A stretch of DNA of 64,000 nt from Anomaloglossus baeobatrachus (Eukaryota; Chordata; Amphibia; Anura; Aromobatidae), in assembly GCF_048569485.1 (NCBI RefSeq), contig NC_134354.1:81034164-81098163 (forward strand), written 5' to 3'. Positions within the stretch are counted from its first letter, which is position 1. Each line of letters starts with the position of its first letter. A program made the translations under genes and the position numbers. Shown piece by piece: positions 22,932 through 34,982 of this stretch. The notes beneath the pieces are model-generated. The model was not told where the DNA came from. It saw only the letters and a program-made list of their open reading frames with translations, and ran no database searches.

Positions 22932-23478
22932 TAAGGATTCAGCAGCCTACAGTGACATAAGGTGACTGCAGACTTTTATCAGAATATCGGACAACCCATT
23001 TAATAACGATAGTCCCAATAAGTGCCCCCAGCGCCTGCACCTCCTTTACTGCAGACTCTTTGATTTGCATCCAACTTTTTTTTTTTTTTTTTTTTTTTAG
23101 CAATAGAAGAGCACTAGAAGCATCTCAATACACAATAGCTGTTGCCTGTCTCTGCCACATCTATAGAGAGGCCAGCGCCACCCTTCACTGGATTGTCAAT
23201 AAACCTTTACATTATCTACCCATGTTCCTTCTTTAAGGCCATGCTCATTACTGGAGTCATAGAGCAGAGATGAATGGGGGGGGTGTGGGCACCAAAAACA
23301 CCTAATGGGTTTCCAGTATTGGAAAGGTTTTAGATGTCCGATCTGTGATTTGATGCAGTAAGGTCTGGATCAGAGCTGCAGGGACTGTACAGACGGGGCC
23401 ACAGTGTGTACGTCCTGACTCCACCTCTTTCTGCAGTATATACATGGCTTTCTTTTACACTGTGTATATAGTTGTTAA
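22932..23478. other. ARL13B intron 2, no gene
   Basis: Ordinary intron with a poly-T tract at 23069-23098. Nothing else recognised. Confidence 0.4.
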
Positions 23479-24247
23479 AGGGGCTGTCCATTACCTATAA
23501 AGCCTTTTATAAATCCTTACCTTTAAGCCCTAACCACTTTTTTTTAATCAGAATAACTATTAATATTCCATATACTTCTCCCTATCCTGCGATTTCCTAC
23601 TTGTGTTTTTTTTTTTTTTGTTTTTTTTTACTTCCTGTGACGTTTCATTTGTGAGAAGTCTCAAGCGAGCGGTCACAGGAGGCTGGGGCTGCAGTCACTC
23701 CTCTGCAGCATGTATCACCCCTCATGAAGCAGGATGTCATTGTGGAAAGGGGGGGGGGAGAACAGGCAGTCATTTACCAGGGCTATTGTTACCTTTGTCC
23801 TATGATAACATCCTAGTTCAGTAGAGATGATCGAAAAGTGACTGCATTTTCAGTCTCCACTGCCACCAGTCACAGCTTCAAACAGAGCAGTCTCTTTCCC
23901 TGAAGTCAATTGTTACCAGGGAGCGGTGATAGAAGCAGTGTGAGTGACCGCAGCACTACCCTATGATGACCGTTCCTTTGAGGACGGTGATAGAAGCAGG
24001 GCGAGTGACTGACAGCCATGACTGAAGAGGCAGTCGCTTTTTGATCACCTCTACTGAGCCAGGATGTTATTAGTTGACAGCGGTGACCGAATCTGTGGTA
24101 AGTGACCACCTCACTGTTCTCTAATGATGTTTCATGAGGGGTGATAGATGCTGCAGAGAAGTAATTGCAGCCCCAGCCTCCTGTTTAGGGATTTAATTAG
24201 AGGGCAAATTGCAAAAGTGGTTAGGGCTTAAAAATAGGACTACTCCT
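23479..24247. mobile_element. T2-like foldback element, copy 1 of a family
   Basis: The left border TTAA (23475-23478) is followed by AGGGGCTGTCC. The right part contains the inverted match: 'cagccccagcctcctg' near 24165 pairs with 'caggaggctggggctg' near 23676, and 'cacttttgcaatttgc'-type sequence pairs further out. The right end is worn. A second copy at about 27588-28315 has the same 'aggctggggctgcac' phrases. Confidence 0.6.
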
Positions 24248-24458
24248 TTTATGTTTACTGAAGAGCTTGTCAAATGTTTTACTATAGTGACAATGGCAAT
24301 GAAAGTGTTAAACATTTTATAGAGACAAAACTAAAGTCCAGCAGGAGACCTTGTTCTGTCAACATTTCCCGCGGCTAGCCGAGACGTCCCGTGTCCTCAT
24401 GATGTGTTGTTCCTGGAACTCGGGGTCTGCATTCTTGACCATTGCTCTTTTGTAACAG

Positions 24459-24708
24459 AATCTCCACAAGACGTGGCCCCGACGGTGGGCTTCTCCAAGG
24501 CCGACATTCGACAGGGCAGATTTGACATCACTATGTTTGATCTCGGCGGTGGCAAGCAGATCCGTGGCATTTGGAAGAACTATTACGCCGAGTCCTATGG
24601 AGTGGTGTTTGTTATTGATTCCAGTGATGTCGACAGGATGGAAGAAACCAAGGAGACTGTGGCGGAGGTTCTCCGACATCCCAGGATCGCAGGGAAACCA
24701 GTATTAGT
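24459..24708 (+). CDS. ARL13B: ARL13B coding exon 3 (switch regions)
   Basis: The acceptor 'gctcttttgtaacag' ends at 24458 and the donor GTGAGT begins at 24709. The 250-nt exon encodes residues 45-127 plus two bases. It includes the switch I motif PTVGF (52-56), the DLGGG box (72-76), [14 protein letters not shown] and [15 protein letters not shown]. As in other ARL13B proteins, the catalytic Gln of classical ARFs (DxxGQ) is absent; Gly replaces it, matching the family's poor intrinsic GTP hydrolysis. Arg80 corresponds to human Arg79, a Joubert syndrome position, and is intact. The next expected residues (LANKQDK-type, the guanine-specificity loop) were not found before 64000. Confidence 0.96.
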
Positions 24709-25157
24709 GTGAGTAAAGCATCGGTTTATGGTGTTTAATCCTTGTCCCCCTGGAATTTTTGTAGTAGCTGGTTACCATCTTGTGTAAATACTTTTTTGTA
24801 TAAAATGGTCAGACTTTCTCAGACCTGCTTCATAGATAGCAATAGACAACAATGGACCGATCCACTTAAATGTTTACTAGGGGTGAGCGAACCCGAAGTT
24901 TGGTTTTCAGCCGAACACAGACTTTTAGGAAAGCCCCTTCCCCAAAAAAACCCCAAAACTCCAGAGTTCGGGTTCTGGTCCTTTACGCATGAACTTCACT
25001 TATGCGAGCATCGCTGTGCTCAGGTGCACTCTGTGCTCAGCCAAGTGCGAGCCGCTTGCAGTGTTTGATCGGCTTGTACTGAGGGTAACAGCAGGATTGG
25101 CTGTTGTGTGCGCCAAAAACAAAGGAAAAAAAAACAGCCCCGTAAGTGCTGCTCTTA

Positions 25158-25813
25158 GGCTGTTTTCACACTTCCGTTGTTTTGTATCAGTTGTGTGACT
25201 GATGCAACGGATGCATTGCAGATAGTAGCAAAACTGATGTGACTGTTTAACCGGCGGCCGGCTTTTGTGAGCCGTCAGCTGATTGCCCGGCGGCCGGCTT
25301 TTGTGAGCCGTCAGCTGATTGCCCGGCGGCCGGCTTTTGTGAGCCGTCAGCTGATTGCCCGGCGGCCGGCTTTTGTGAGCCGTCAGCTGTTTGCCCGGCG
25401 GCCGGCTTTTGTGAGCCGTCAGCTGTTTGCCTGGCTTTTGTGAGCCGTCAGCTGATTGCCCGGCGGCCGGCTTTTGTGAGCCGTCAGCTGTTTGCCCGGC
25501 GGCCGGCTTTTGTGAGCCGTCAGCTGATCATTCTGGCCACTGGAACTGAATTTACAGTCCATCAGGGTTTCTTACTGTGCGCATGCTCACAGTAGAAAAA
25601 CGATCCACTGCACACAAAAAACGTTAATGTGCGTTCCTACCACCTGACATTCAGTCAGTAAACGACTGATCCATCACGCGGCGGTCACAATCTGTCGCTA
25701 ATGGAAGACTAGGAGGAAAAAACAGATTTCTGCAAAATATTTTGCAGGATACCGTAATTCCTCAAGGCGATGGATTGTAACTGATGCAAAACAATGGAAG
25801 TGTGAAAGCAGCC
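25158..25813. mobile_element. Harbinger-like MITE with inner minisatellite
   Basis: The ends 'ggctgttttcacacttccg' and 'ggaagtgtgaaagcagcc' are inverted, with TTA on both sides (25155-25157, 25814-25816). The right part matches the MITE ending at 15785. The interior has expanded into a tandem array (25245-25540). Confidence 0.75.
25245..25540. repeat. 36-bp minisatellite inside a MITE
   Basis: About eight units read 'cggcggccggcttttgtgag' plus 'ccgtcagctgattgcc'. One unit is shortened, and 'gattgcc' alternates with 'gtttgcc'. The array grew inside the MITE after or during its spread. Confidence 0.9.
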
Positions 25814-26541
25814 TTATGGCTGGCTCTATGTGGGCCGAGACCCGCACTGCCAATCAGTGATTTCCATTGTAGTTTGTGCCAAATACAAGGTACGGTTCAG
25901 CTGCACGTGCAGAACCGCTTTTCCATGGGTTCATGCATCTTCAGTGTTTACTACAGAATTCTGGTGTAGAACATCCTAAGCCACAAAATGTTTGTGCAAT
26001 TTGCTCAAAAATATTGCGACACTTCATGCCAGTTCTAACCCACTATGCCAATATGACTGTGCAGCACAGGAAGGGGTCAATGCTTTGCCCCGCATGTCAA
26101 AGTAATGAAACGTCATAACACTTTAATGGTGTAACGTATTCCAGCTGACCAGATGAGGGAACCCATAGAAGTTCAGTGCGGCGGGTTCATGGGCTTGACC
26201 TCTACCCCATTGGAAGTCACTAATTGGGCAGTTCGGATCTCCGCCCACAAGACGTCAGCCATAATAGAATAATTCCGTGGTAGTGGAGTGTTTTTTTTTT
26301 TTTTAATTTGGTGCACGCTACATCCGATCATGCTGTTGTTACCCACAGCGCAAGCCGTTCAAATATTGCAGGCGGCTTGCACTGGGCCGAGCACCGAGTG
26401 TACCCGAGCACTGCGTTGCTCGCTCAAGTGGTTTGCATACGTAAAGCCTCGAAACTATGAACTCGAGCGCTGATTTGCATGTAAGGTTTGTGTTCGGTGC
26501 AAACAGTGAACTTCACTGTTCGGGTTCGCTCGTCTCTATTG

Positions 26542-26876
26542 CTGACCTGGCTGCCAGAGGCGCACAGCAGTTTGTGAGATGCACCCGCCACTTAATAAAT
26601 AAGGTGCCTTTCAATGGGGTTTCTTTAAGAATATGATAAAATGGCCCCATCATGTAATTCAGACAGCAGCCGGTCCTACTCGCCTGTCAGGACGGGCTTC
26701 ATAGTGAAGAATCACAGCTCCTGAGACCTGTGTCCCAACTGTCAGAGCAGCTGTACTGTAATCACATACTGGTGAGGTGTCAGAGCTGTGACCGGAGGAA
26801 AGATTATTCTCAGCTCACCGAGGCTAGAGAAGAAATCCTGTGTGCTCAGTGGGCTAAAGAGTGTGAGTGTATGTGT

Positions 26877-26910
<34 letters not shown>

Positions 26911-27587
26911 GTGTGCTTATGATACTGCCACGTATGATTTTTTTTTTTGTCTTCAGGGCCAGTTTTAATACAAACTTGGAAATCCCTTTTAATGAGTGAG
27001 GCACATGTTACTCCAGCGATCCTGTCCATTTTTAATGTATCAATGAAATTTAATAAACTCCGCGTTGCCTGATCCAAGAGCCATATTCCCTTCCGGCTTT
27101 CTCCTTCTTTGTAACTTATATTCGGCAGGCCAGCAAAAAGAAGGGGCCTATGGAAAGGAGTATGACCATAGTCAGGCTACACAGGGTTAGGTTGTAGTCG
27201 TCTACTAAGGATAGACTGGTCAGCATACGACCTATAGACAAAATGTGTTGCCATGGCAACAAGCTACATCCTAACCCTGTGCAGGCTGACCCTATACTCC
27301 TACGCCCTTCCACAGACCCCTTGTGTTCGAAAGAGGAGAGTATGGCTTTGGCTCCGGAACCACACAGGGTTTATCTGTAGTTGTGACACACAAGTCTGCA
27401 TACGAGCTTAATGATGGTGAGGGTTGATGACCACCTCTCTGCAGCGACTGTCTCCACAATCGCTAGTTGACCATCTGGGAATTCTGGTCCTGGGAGATTC
27501 CCTTAACACCAGCACCAAAAGATATGGTAACTGGGAAATTTTTATTTATTTGTTTTCTCCCTCCAATTACCTTGTTTGAGTGGAGTG
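26542..27587. other. ARL13B intron 3, no gene
   Basis: Contains a (TA)n run at 26879-26908. An inverted pair, 'ggttaggttgtag' near 27185 and 'ctacatcctaaccctg' near 27264, suggests another worn palindrome. No exon 4 of ARL13B could be found. Confidence 0.4.
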
Positions 27588-28315
27588 TCAAACATTAAGT
27601 CACAGTAGGCTGGGGCTGCACTTGCCTCTCTGCAGCATCTACTGCTCCTCCTGGAACAGGATGTCGTCAGGGATGGTGCTGCAGTTGTTTACTACAGTTA
27701 CTTACATCGCTGCCTTCTAAAGACATCCTAGATCCTGGGTGATAGATTTTGTGGTAGAGGTGAGTGCAGTGTCAGCACTCTGGTTTTTTTTTCATCAGGG
27801 GGTGATGGATGCACTGAGTGACACTAGCGTGACCCCCTAAGCTTCGATCTCCACCCTCAAATGAATCCTCATCCGAGGGTGTTGCTAGGTACTGTGGGAC
27901 AGCGTTGCTGTCACTCACTATTTCCATCTCCACTCCCTGATGACATATTACACAGAAGATGCGGCTGTGGATATAGAAGCTGGTAGCTGGCGCTGCACAC
28001 GCCTCTCTCCCACAGCTTCTATCACATGGACCAGAGACACAAGAAGCTATAGTAAGTATATGCAGCGCTACCTCCTAATGACGTCCTGTTTTAGAAGGGG
28101 TGATGGACGCTGCGGGGAAGTGAGTGCAGCCCCAGCCTCCTGTGACGTCGCACTTGAGACTGCTCTCAAGCAAAATGTCACAGGAAGTACAGTAAAATAA
28201 AAAAAATGTCAAGGGATTAACAGGATATAGGGAGGGACAAGTTTAGGTTATTTTATAATATAGCTAATTACAAAAGTGTTTAAGGTGTAATGAAAAATTG
28301 AGAATGGACATTTTA
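27588..28315. mobile_element. T2-like foldback element, copy 2
   Basis: Shares 'aggctggggctgcac' and 'gcagccccagcctcctgtga' inverted phrases, and the 'acaaaagtg' and 'ggacatttta' end sequence, with the copy at 23479-24247. The ends are worn, so borders are approximate. The two copies flank coding exon 3. Confidence 0.55.
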
Positions 28316-29559
28316 TATCCTAGACCATCAGTTTAAGGCAATCCTCCATATACCCTATGGTATGAGCCTCTTGTCATAATCTTCTACTATTACCTAGCAG
28401 TTTGTGAAGTGCAAATTTAAAAATATATTTCTTTGTCGCTCCATTGGGAGACCCAGACAATTGGGTGTATAGCTATGCCTCCGGAGGCCACACAAAGTAT
28501 TACACTAAAAGTGTAAAGCCCCTCCCCTTCTGCCTATACACCCCCCGTGCTCACGGGCTCCTCAGTTTTTATGCTTTGTGCGAAGGAGGCAGACATCCAC
28601 GCATAGCTCCACAGCTTGGTCGGCAGTAGCTGCTGACCAGGTCGGATGGAAGAAAAGAGGGCCCATAACAGGGCCCCCAGCATGCTCCCTTCTCACCCCA
28701 CTTTGTCGGCGGTGTTGTTAAGGTTGAGGTACCCATTGCGGGTACACAGGCAGGAGCCACATGCTGTTTTCCTTCCCCATCCCTTAGGGCTCTGGGTGAA
28801 GTGGGATCCAGGACCGGTCTCTAGGCACTGGGACCGTGCTCCCTCCGCAGCCCCTGGGAATCTGCAGGATAGGAGCTGAGTATCGTCAGGGACAAGGCCC
28901 TGCTACTATGAGGTACTCTGTGTCCCCGTGGGGACCGCGCATGGAGCGCTGGTGCCAGTCACATTACAGCACGGCTGGGTGTGTTAGTGCGCCGGACATG
29001 CAGCGCCTGTGCCAGACACTTTCCAGCACTGCTGGGTGTGTTAGTGCGCCGGACATGGAGCGCTTATACCAGACACTTTCCAGCACGGCTGGGTGTGTTA
29101 GTGCGCCGGACATGGAGCGCTTGTGCCAGACACTTTCCAGCACTGCTGGGTGTGTTTGTGCGCCGGGGGACTACCGCGCGGCCGCGCTTACTGCCGGCCG
29201 CGCTTATAACTTTAGTCCCCGGCTTCTGCGGCCTAGTGTCGTTTATTCCCGCCCACAGGCCTGCCAGTCAGGGAAGGGGCGGGACGCTGCACGGATCGTC
29301 AGCGGAGGGCTGGAGCATACATTAGTATCCTCCTCCCTCATCACTCAGTACAGTGGGGCACTGGATTCCCGCACTTTTCTTGGGCACGCCCACGATCTCC
29401 TCCTCCCCACAGAACGCCGGCAGCCATTCCTGTCAGCGATTCAGACGCTGGAGAGGAGAGACAACACAGGGAGACCCAGGCAGGGAATCCGGTGACCACA
29501 CAACTGCTTTGAGCGGTCGGTAAGCAGCACCTATGGTGCTGGCCCCACTGAGTACCGAA

Positions 29560-29602
<43 letters not shown>

Positions 29603-29701
29603 ATATATTATATACATACTTATAGGCTATACATTGCACTGTACGGTCGCTCTGTTGATTTTTGGCTATATACCCTCCTGGTTGTTCTCAGAGGAGACAA
29701 C

Positions 29702-31202
29702 ATGTCATCTGCAAAAAGCAAGGGTGCCAAAGCACAGGCGTACTTTGCAACTTGTACCTCATGTACAGCTGTACTACCGGCAGGTTCCACTGACCCTCAT
29801 TGTGTGCAATGCTCGGCCCCTGTGGCACTTACTCAGCCGGAGCCTCTGCGACTGGTGGCCCAGGTGGATCCACCTGCTACCACTGTCCAGGTGACAGGGA
29901 CGGAGTTTGCAGCCTTTGCTGACAAACTGTCTGAGACTATGGATAAATGGTCTGCTAAAATACTGGAAGCATTGCAGTCCAGACCGGTGATTCAGGCCCC
30001 GGGCTCTATCCAATCCTTGACCCCTGGTCCCCCTCAATTGGAACAGCAAAGTGCCCCTGGGGTATCCCATAGGTCCCAGGATGAGGTCTCTCACACGGAC
30101 CGCAGTCCCAGGCCGACCAAGCGGGGTCGCTGGGAAGATCCCTCCACCTCATCACACTGTTCAGGGTCCCAACAGGGGGACTCTCTGGAGGATGAAGCGG
30201 AGGTATCAGATCAGGATTCTGATCCTGAAGCCGCTCTCAACCTAGATACGCCTGAAGGTGACGCAGTAGTGAATGACCTTATAGCGACCATCAATCAGGT
30301 GTTGGATATTTCTCCCCCAGCTCCTACAATTGAGGAGTCTGCTTCTCAGGAGAAATTCCGTTTCAGGTTTCCAAAGCGTACATTAAATATGTTTCTGGAT
30401 CACTCTGACTTCAGAGAGGCAATCCAGAAAAACCGAGACTGTCCAGACAAGCGTTTTTCCAAGCGTCTTAAGGACACACGTTATCCCTTCCCCCCCCGAG
30501 GTTGTCAAGGGCTGGACTCAGTGTCCTAAGGTGGATCCTCCAATCTCCAGACTGGCGGCTAGATCCATAGTTGCAGTGGAAGATGGGGCTTCACTCAAAG
30601 ATGCCACTGACAGACAGATGGAACTATGGTTGAAATCCATCTATGAAGCTATAGGCGCGTCTTTTGCCCCAGCATTCGCTGCCGTATGGGCACTCCAAGC
30701 TATCTCAGCTTGTCAGGCGCAGATTAATGCAGTAACACGTACATCTGTCCCGCAAGTGGTGTCCTTAACCAATCAGGCGTCGGCGTTTGCGTCCTACGCC
30801 ATTAATGCTATCCTGGACTCTGCGAGCCGTACGGCGGTGGCATCCGCCAACTCGGTGGTACTCCGCAGGGCCATGTGGCTACGCGAATGGAAGGCAGACT
30901 CTGCTTCCAAAAAGTTCTTAACCGGTTTGCCATTGGCTGGCGACCGCTTGTTTGGTGAGCGATTGGATGAAATCATTAAACAATCCAAGGGAAAGGATTC
31001 ATCCTTACCCCAGTCCAAACCAAACAGACCTCAACCACGGAAGGTACAATCGAGGTTTCGGTCCTTTCGGACTGCGGGCAGATCTCAATTTTCCTCGTCC
31101 AAAAGGCCTCAGAAAGATCAGAGGAACTCCGATGCATGGCGGTCTAAGTCACGTCCTAAGAAGACCGCCGGAGGAACCGCTCCCAAAGCGGCCTCCTCAT
31201 GA
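29702..31202 (+). pseudogene. DIRS copy B Gag-like region
   Basis: The N-terminal part has a Cys-rich pattern (CTSC then CVQC), followed by an acidic Ser/Pro-rich middle and a basic RS/K-rich C-terminus ending in a KKTAGGTAPKAASS-like tail. This fits the ORF1/Gag-like protein of vertebrate DIRS elements. It is a broken copy; the matching region of copy C is at 46336-47868. Confidence 0.8.
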
Positions 31203-33099
31203 CTTTCGGCCTCCTCAAACCGCATCCTCGGTCGGTGGCAGGCTCTCCCGCTTTTGCGACGCCTGGCTGCCACAAGTAAAAGACCGATGGGTGAGAGACA
31301 TTCTATCTCACGGTTACAGGATAGAGTTCAACTCTCGTCCTCCGACGCGTTTCTTCAGAACATCTCCACCCCCCGACAGAGCCGAGGCTCTTATGCAGGC
31401 GGTGGGCACCCTGAAGGAGGAAGGAGTGGTGATCCCGGTTCCTCTTCAGCAACGGGGTCACGGTTTTTACTCCAACTTGTTCGTGGTGCCAAAAAAGGAC
31501 GGATCCTCCCGTCCCGTTCTGGACCTAAAGCTGCTCAACAAGCATGTGAAAACCAGGCGGTTCCGGATGGAATCGCTCCGCTCCGTCATCGCCTCAATGT
31601 CCCAAGGAGATTTCCTGGCATCAATAGACATCAAGGATGCTTATCTCCACGTACCGATTGCGCCAGAGCATCAGCGCTTCCTGCGCTTCGCCATAGGGGA
31701 CGAACACCTTCAGTTCGTGGCACTACCTTTTGGCCTGGCAACAGCCCCACGGGTTTTCACCAAGGTCATGGCAACAGTGGTGGCAATCCTACACTCTCAG
31801 GGACACTCGGTGATCCCTTACTTAGACGATCTACTTGTCAAGGCACCCTCTCAAGGGGCATGCCAACACAGCCTGAACATTGCTCTGGAAACTCTCCAGA
31901 GTTTCGGGTGGATCATCAATTTTCCAAAGTCAAATCTGACACCGGCCCAATCACTGACATATCTTGGCATGGAGTTTCATACTCTCTCAGCGATAGTGAA
32001 GCTTCCGCTGAACAAACAGCGTTCACTACAGACAGGGGTGCAATCTCTCCTTTATGGTCAGTCACACCCCCTGAGGCGCCTCATGCACTTCCTAGGGAAG
32101 ATGGTGGCAGCAATGGAGGCAGTTCCTTTTGCGCAGTTTCATCTGCGCCCACTTCAATGGGACATTTTCCGCAAATGGGACAGGAAGTCGACGTCCCTCG
32201 ACAGGAACGTCTCCCTTTCTCGGGCAGCCAAAGCTTCCCTTCAGTGGTGGCTTCTTCCCACTTCTCTGTCGGAGGGGAAATCCTTCCTGCCCCCATCCTG
32301 GGCTGTGGTCACGACGGACGCGAGCCTGTCAGGGTGGGGAGCGGTCTTTCTCCACCACAGGGCTCAGGGGACTTGGACTCAGACAGAGTCCTCCCTTCAG
32401 ATCAATGTTCTGGAGATAAGGGCAGTGTATCTTGCCCTAAAGGCGTTCCAGCCGTGGCTGGAAGGCAAACAGATCCGAATTCAGTCGGACAACTCCACAG
32501 CGGTGGCATACATCAACCACCAAGGCGGGACACGCAGTCGGCAAGCCTTCCAGGAAGTTCGGCGGATTCTGCTGTGGGTGGAAGCCACAGCCTCGACCAT
32601 ATCCGCAGTTCACATCCCGGGCGTAGAAAACTGGGAAGCAGACTTTCTCAGTCGCCAGGGCATGGATGCAGGGGAATGGTCCCTTCACCCGGACGTGTTT
32701 CAGGAGATCTGTTGCCGCTGGGGGATGCCGGACGTCGACCTAATGGCGTCCCGGCACAACAACAAGGTCCCGACGTTCATGGCACGGTCTCAAGATCACA
32801 GAGCTCTGGCGGCAGACGCCTTAGTTCAGGATTGGTCGCAGTTTCAACTCCCTTATGTGTTTCCTCCTCTGGCACTGTTGCCCAGAGTGTTACGCAAGAT
32901 CAGGGCCGACTGCCGCCGCGCCATCCTCGTCGCTCCAGACTGGCCGAGGAGGTCGTGGTACCCGGATCTGTGGCATCTCACGGTCGGCCAACCGTGGGTA
33001 CTACCAGACCGACCAGACTTGCTGTCTCAAGGGCCGTTTTTCCATCTGAATTCTGCGGCCCTGAACCTGACTGTGTGGCCATTGAGTCCTGGATCCTAG
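30952..33099 (+). CDS. DIRS copy B RT/RNase H region
   Basis: The reverse transcriptase has the blocks FYSNLFVVPKKDGS, RPVLDLKLLNKHV, SIDIKDAYLHVPI, LPFGLATAPRVFTKV and the catalytic YLDDLLVKAP. RNase H follows, with VVTTDASLSGWGAVF, IRIQSDNSTAVAYINHQGGT and the DIRS-typical VDLMASRHN and APDWPRRSWYPDLWHL blocks. It is part of a fossil retrotransposon, unrelated to host function. Confidence 0.9.
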   Translation: MVSDWMKSLNNPRERIHPYPSPNQTDLNHGRYNRGFGPFGLRADLNFPRPKGLRKIRGTPMHGGLSHVLRRPPEEPLPKRPPHDFRPPQTASSVGGRLSRFCDAWLPQVKDRWVRDILSHGYRIEFNSRPPTRFFRTSPPPDRAEALMQAVGTLKEEGVVIPVPLQQRGHGFYSNLFVVPKKDGSSRPVLDLKLLNKHVKTRRFRMESLRSVIASMSQGDFLASIDIKDAYLHVPIAPEHQRFLRFAIGDEHLQFVALPFGLATAPRVFTKVMATVVAILHSQGHSVIPYLDDLLVKAPSQGACQHSLNIALETLQSFGWIINFPKSNLTPAQSLTYLGMEFHTLSAIVKLPLNKQRSLQTGVQSLLYGQSHPLRRLMHFLGKMVAAMEAVPFAQFHLRPLQWDIFRKWDRKSTSLDRNVSLSRAAKASLQWWLLPTSLSEGKSFLPPSWAVVTTDASLSGWGAVFLHHRAQGTWTQTESSLQINVLEIRAVYLALKAFQPWLEGKQIRIQSDNSTAVAYINHQGGTRSRQAFQEVRRILLWVEATASTISAVHIPGVENWEADFLSRQGMDAGEWSLHPDVFQEICCRWGMPDVDLMASRHNNKVPTFMARSQDHRALAADALVQDWSQFQLPYVFPPLALLPRVLRKIRADCRRAILVAPDWPRRSWYPDLWHLTVGQPWVLPDRPDLLSQGPFFHLNSAALNLTVWPLSPGS

Positions 33100-34120
33100 C
33101 GTCTTCAGGATTATCTCAAGAGGTCATTGCTACCATGAGACAGGCTAGGAAACCAACGTCCGCCAAGATCTACCACAGGACGTGGAAAATATTCCTGGCG
33201 GGGTGCTCTGTTCAGGGTGTTTCTCCCTGGCCGTTTACCTTGCCCACTTTTCTGGCCTTCCTTCAATCCGGATTAGAAAAGGGTTTGTCACTAGGCTCCC
33301 TTAAGGGACAAGTCTCTGCGCTCTCTGTGTTTTTCCAGAAGCGCCTAGCCAGACTTCCAAAGGTGCGCACCTTCCTGCAGGGGGTTTGTCACATCGTACC
33401 TCCTTACAAGCGTCCGTTAGAACCCTGGGATCTGAACAGGGTGCTGATGGTTCTTCAGAAACCACCGTTCGAGCCAATGAGGGATATCTCTCTCTCTCAC
33501 GCCTTTCGCAGAAAGTGGTTTTCCTAGTAGCAGTCACTTCGCTTCGGAGAGTGTCTGAGCTAGCAGCGCTGTCATGCAAAGCCCCCTTCCTGGTTTTTCA
33601 CCAGGACAAGGTGGTGCTGCGTCCGGTTCCGGAATTTCTCCCTAAGGTGGTATCCCCCTTTCATCTCAATCAGGATATCTCCTTACCCTCTTTTTGTCCT
33701 CATCCAGTTCACCAATGTGAAAAGGATTTGCACTTGTTAGATCTGGTGAGAGCACTCAGATTCTACATTTCTCGTACAGCGCCTCTGCGCCGCTCGGATG
33801 CACTCTTTGTCCTTGTCGCTGGCCAGCGTAAAGGGACACAAGCTTCCAAGTCAACCCTGGCTCGGTGGATCAAGGAACCAATTCTCGAGGCTTATCGTTC
33901 CTCCGGGCTTCCGGTTCCCTCAGGGCTGAAGGCCCATTCTACCAGGGCCGTGGGAGCGTCCTGGGCTTTGCGGCACCAGGCTACGGCTCAGCAGGTGTGT
34001 CAGGCGGCTACCTGGTCGAGCCTGCACACTTTTACAAAACACTATCAGGTGCATACCTATGCTTCGGCAGATGCCAGCCTAGGTAGGCGAGTCCTTCAGG
34101 CGGCGGTTGCCCACCTGTAG
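33100..34120 (+). pseudogene. DIRS copy B tyrosine recombinase region
   Basis: Encodes a phage-integrase-type recombinase: an N-terminal SAM-like part (TSAKIYHRTWKIFL), the first catalytic Arg block TSLRRVSELAAL, the HSTRAVGASWAL (HxxR) block and the FTKHYQVHTYASADASLG block with the nucleophilic Tyr. In DIRS elements it inserts a circular DNA intermediate. This copy is a fossil. Confidence 0.85.
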
Positions 34121-34583
34121 GACGGAGCCGGTTACGGCTCTATTATGAGGTATTCTTTTACCCACCCAGGGACTGCTTTTGGACGTCCCAATTGTCTGGG
34201 TCTCCCAATGGAGCGACAAAGAAGAAGGGAATTTTGTTTACTTACCGTAAATTCCTTTTCTTCTAGCTCCAATTGGGAGACCCAGCACCCGCCCCTGTTT
34301 TTTGTATACACATGTTGTTCATGTTGAATGGTTTCAGTTCTCCGATATTCCTTCGGATTGAAGTTACTTTAAACCAATTATAATTTTTTCCTCCTTCTTG
34401 CTTTTGCACCAAAACTGAGGAGCCCGTGAGCACGGGGGGTGTATAGGCAGAAGGGGAGGGGCTTTACACTTAGTGTAATACTTTGTGTGGCCTCCGGAGG
34501 CATAGCTATACACCCAATTGTCTGGGTCTCCCAATTGGAGCTAGAAGAAAAGGAATTTACGGTAAGTAAACAAAATTCCCTTC

Positions 34584-34982
34584 ATCGCCTCCATGTGTTA
34601 ATCAGGAGGCTGTAGAACAGTAAATGGCATTCTCTGAGGCCTGGATCGCAGCGTTGAGGCAGTATATTGGTGTTGATGACTATGGGGGACTTACCACTGT
34701 TTAGCAAGAGTGTATATACTATAGTGGACAGGTAACAACCCCTCATATAGCAATGCTTTCCTGACTATGGCATCTATGTCACAGAGGATTTATAGCACTA
34801 TAGAGCAGCGTTCTTTCTTGTCCTGTTTTTCTTGGCCATGACCAGGCATTAGGAAACTATACAGAACAATACAAGCTTATATCCGTTTGTTAAAGACCTG
34901 CAATGTATGGTGGCTAATTAGTGCACAACTTTTATGTACCATTTTCTTGCACTTATTTATTTTTTTTTTTATGCTTTGAGGA
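34584..34982. other. ARL13B intron 3, no gene
   Basis: Ordinary AT-rich intron after DIRS copy B. No feature recognised. Confidence 0.4.

Larger units (their letters stand above)
24878..26541. mobile_element. element with GGGTGAGCGAACCCGA ends
   Basis: The left end 'ggggtgagcgaacccgaag' and right end 'gttcgggttcgctcgtctct' are imperfect inverted repeats. A Harbinger-like MITE is inserted at 25158-25813. The interior has many 'gcgagc'/'cgaacc' phrases and no protein. The superfamily is unknown. Confidence 0.5.
28430..34583 (+). mobile_element. DIRS-type retrotransposon, copy B
   Basis: A DIRS-order element of about 6.15 kb on the + strand. Inverted terminal repeats are at about 28430-28580 and 34405-34583, sharing 'gggagacccagacaattgg', 'ctccggagg' and 'gtgtataggcag'-type phrases. 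Parts in order: Gag-like region about 29.70-31.20 kb, RT/RNase H about 30.95-33.10 kb, tyrosine recombinase about 33.1-34.12 kb, and the internal complementary region at about 34188-34290. It is fairly young, very similar to copy C, but broken, with roughly two or three breaks. Confidence 0.92.

Noticed and set aside
26288-26473. Possible tRNA-derived SINE
   Set aside because: No A and B box promoter pair with correct spacing was seen; the sequence belongs to the element with GAGCGAACCCGA ends.
31254-33527. A separate host gene in the second long frame of DIRS copy B
   Set aside because: The frame overlaps the RT region and ends in recombinase sequence. It belongs to the element, and the same frame recurs in copy C.
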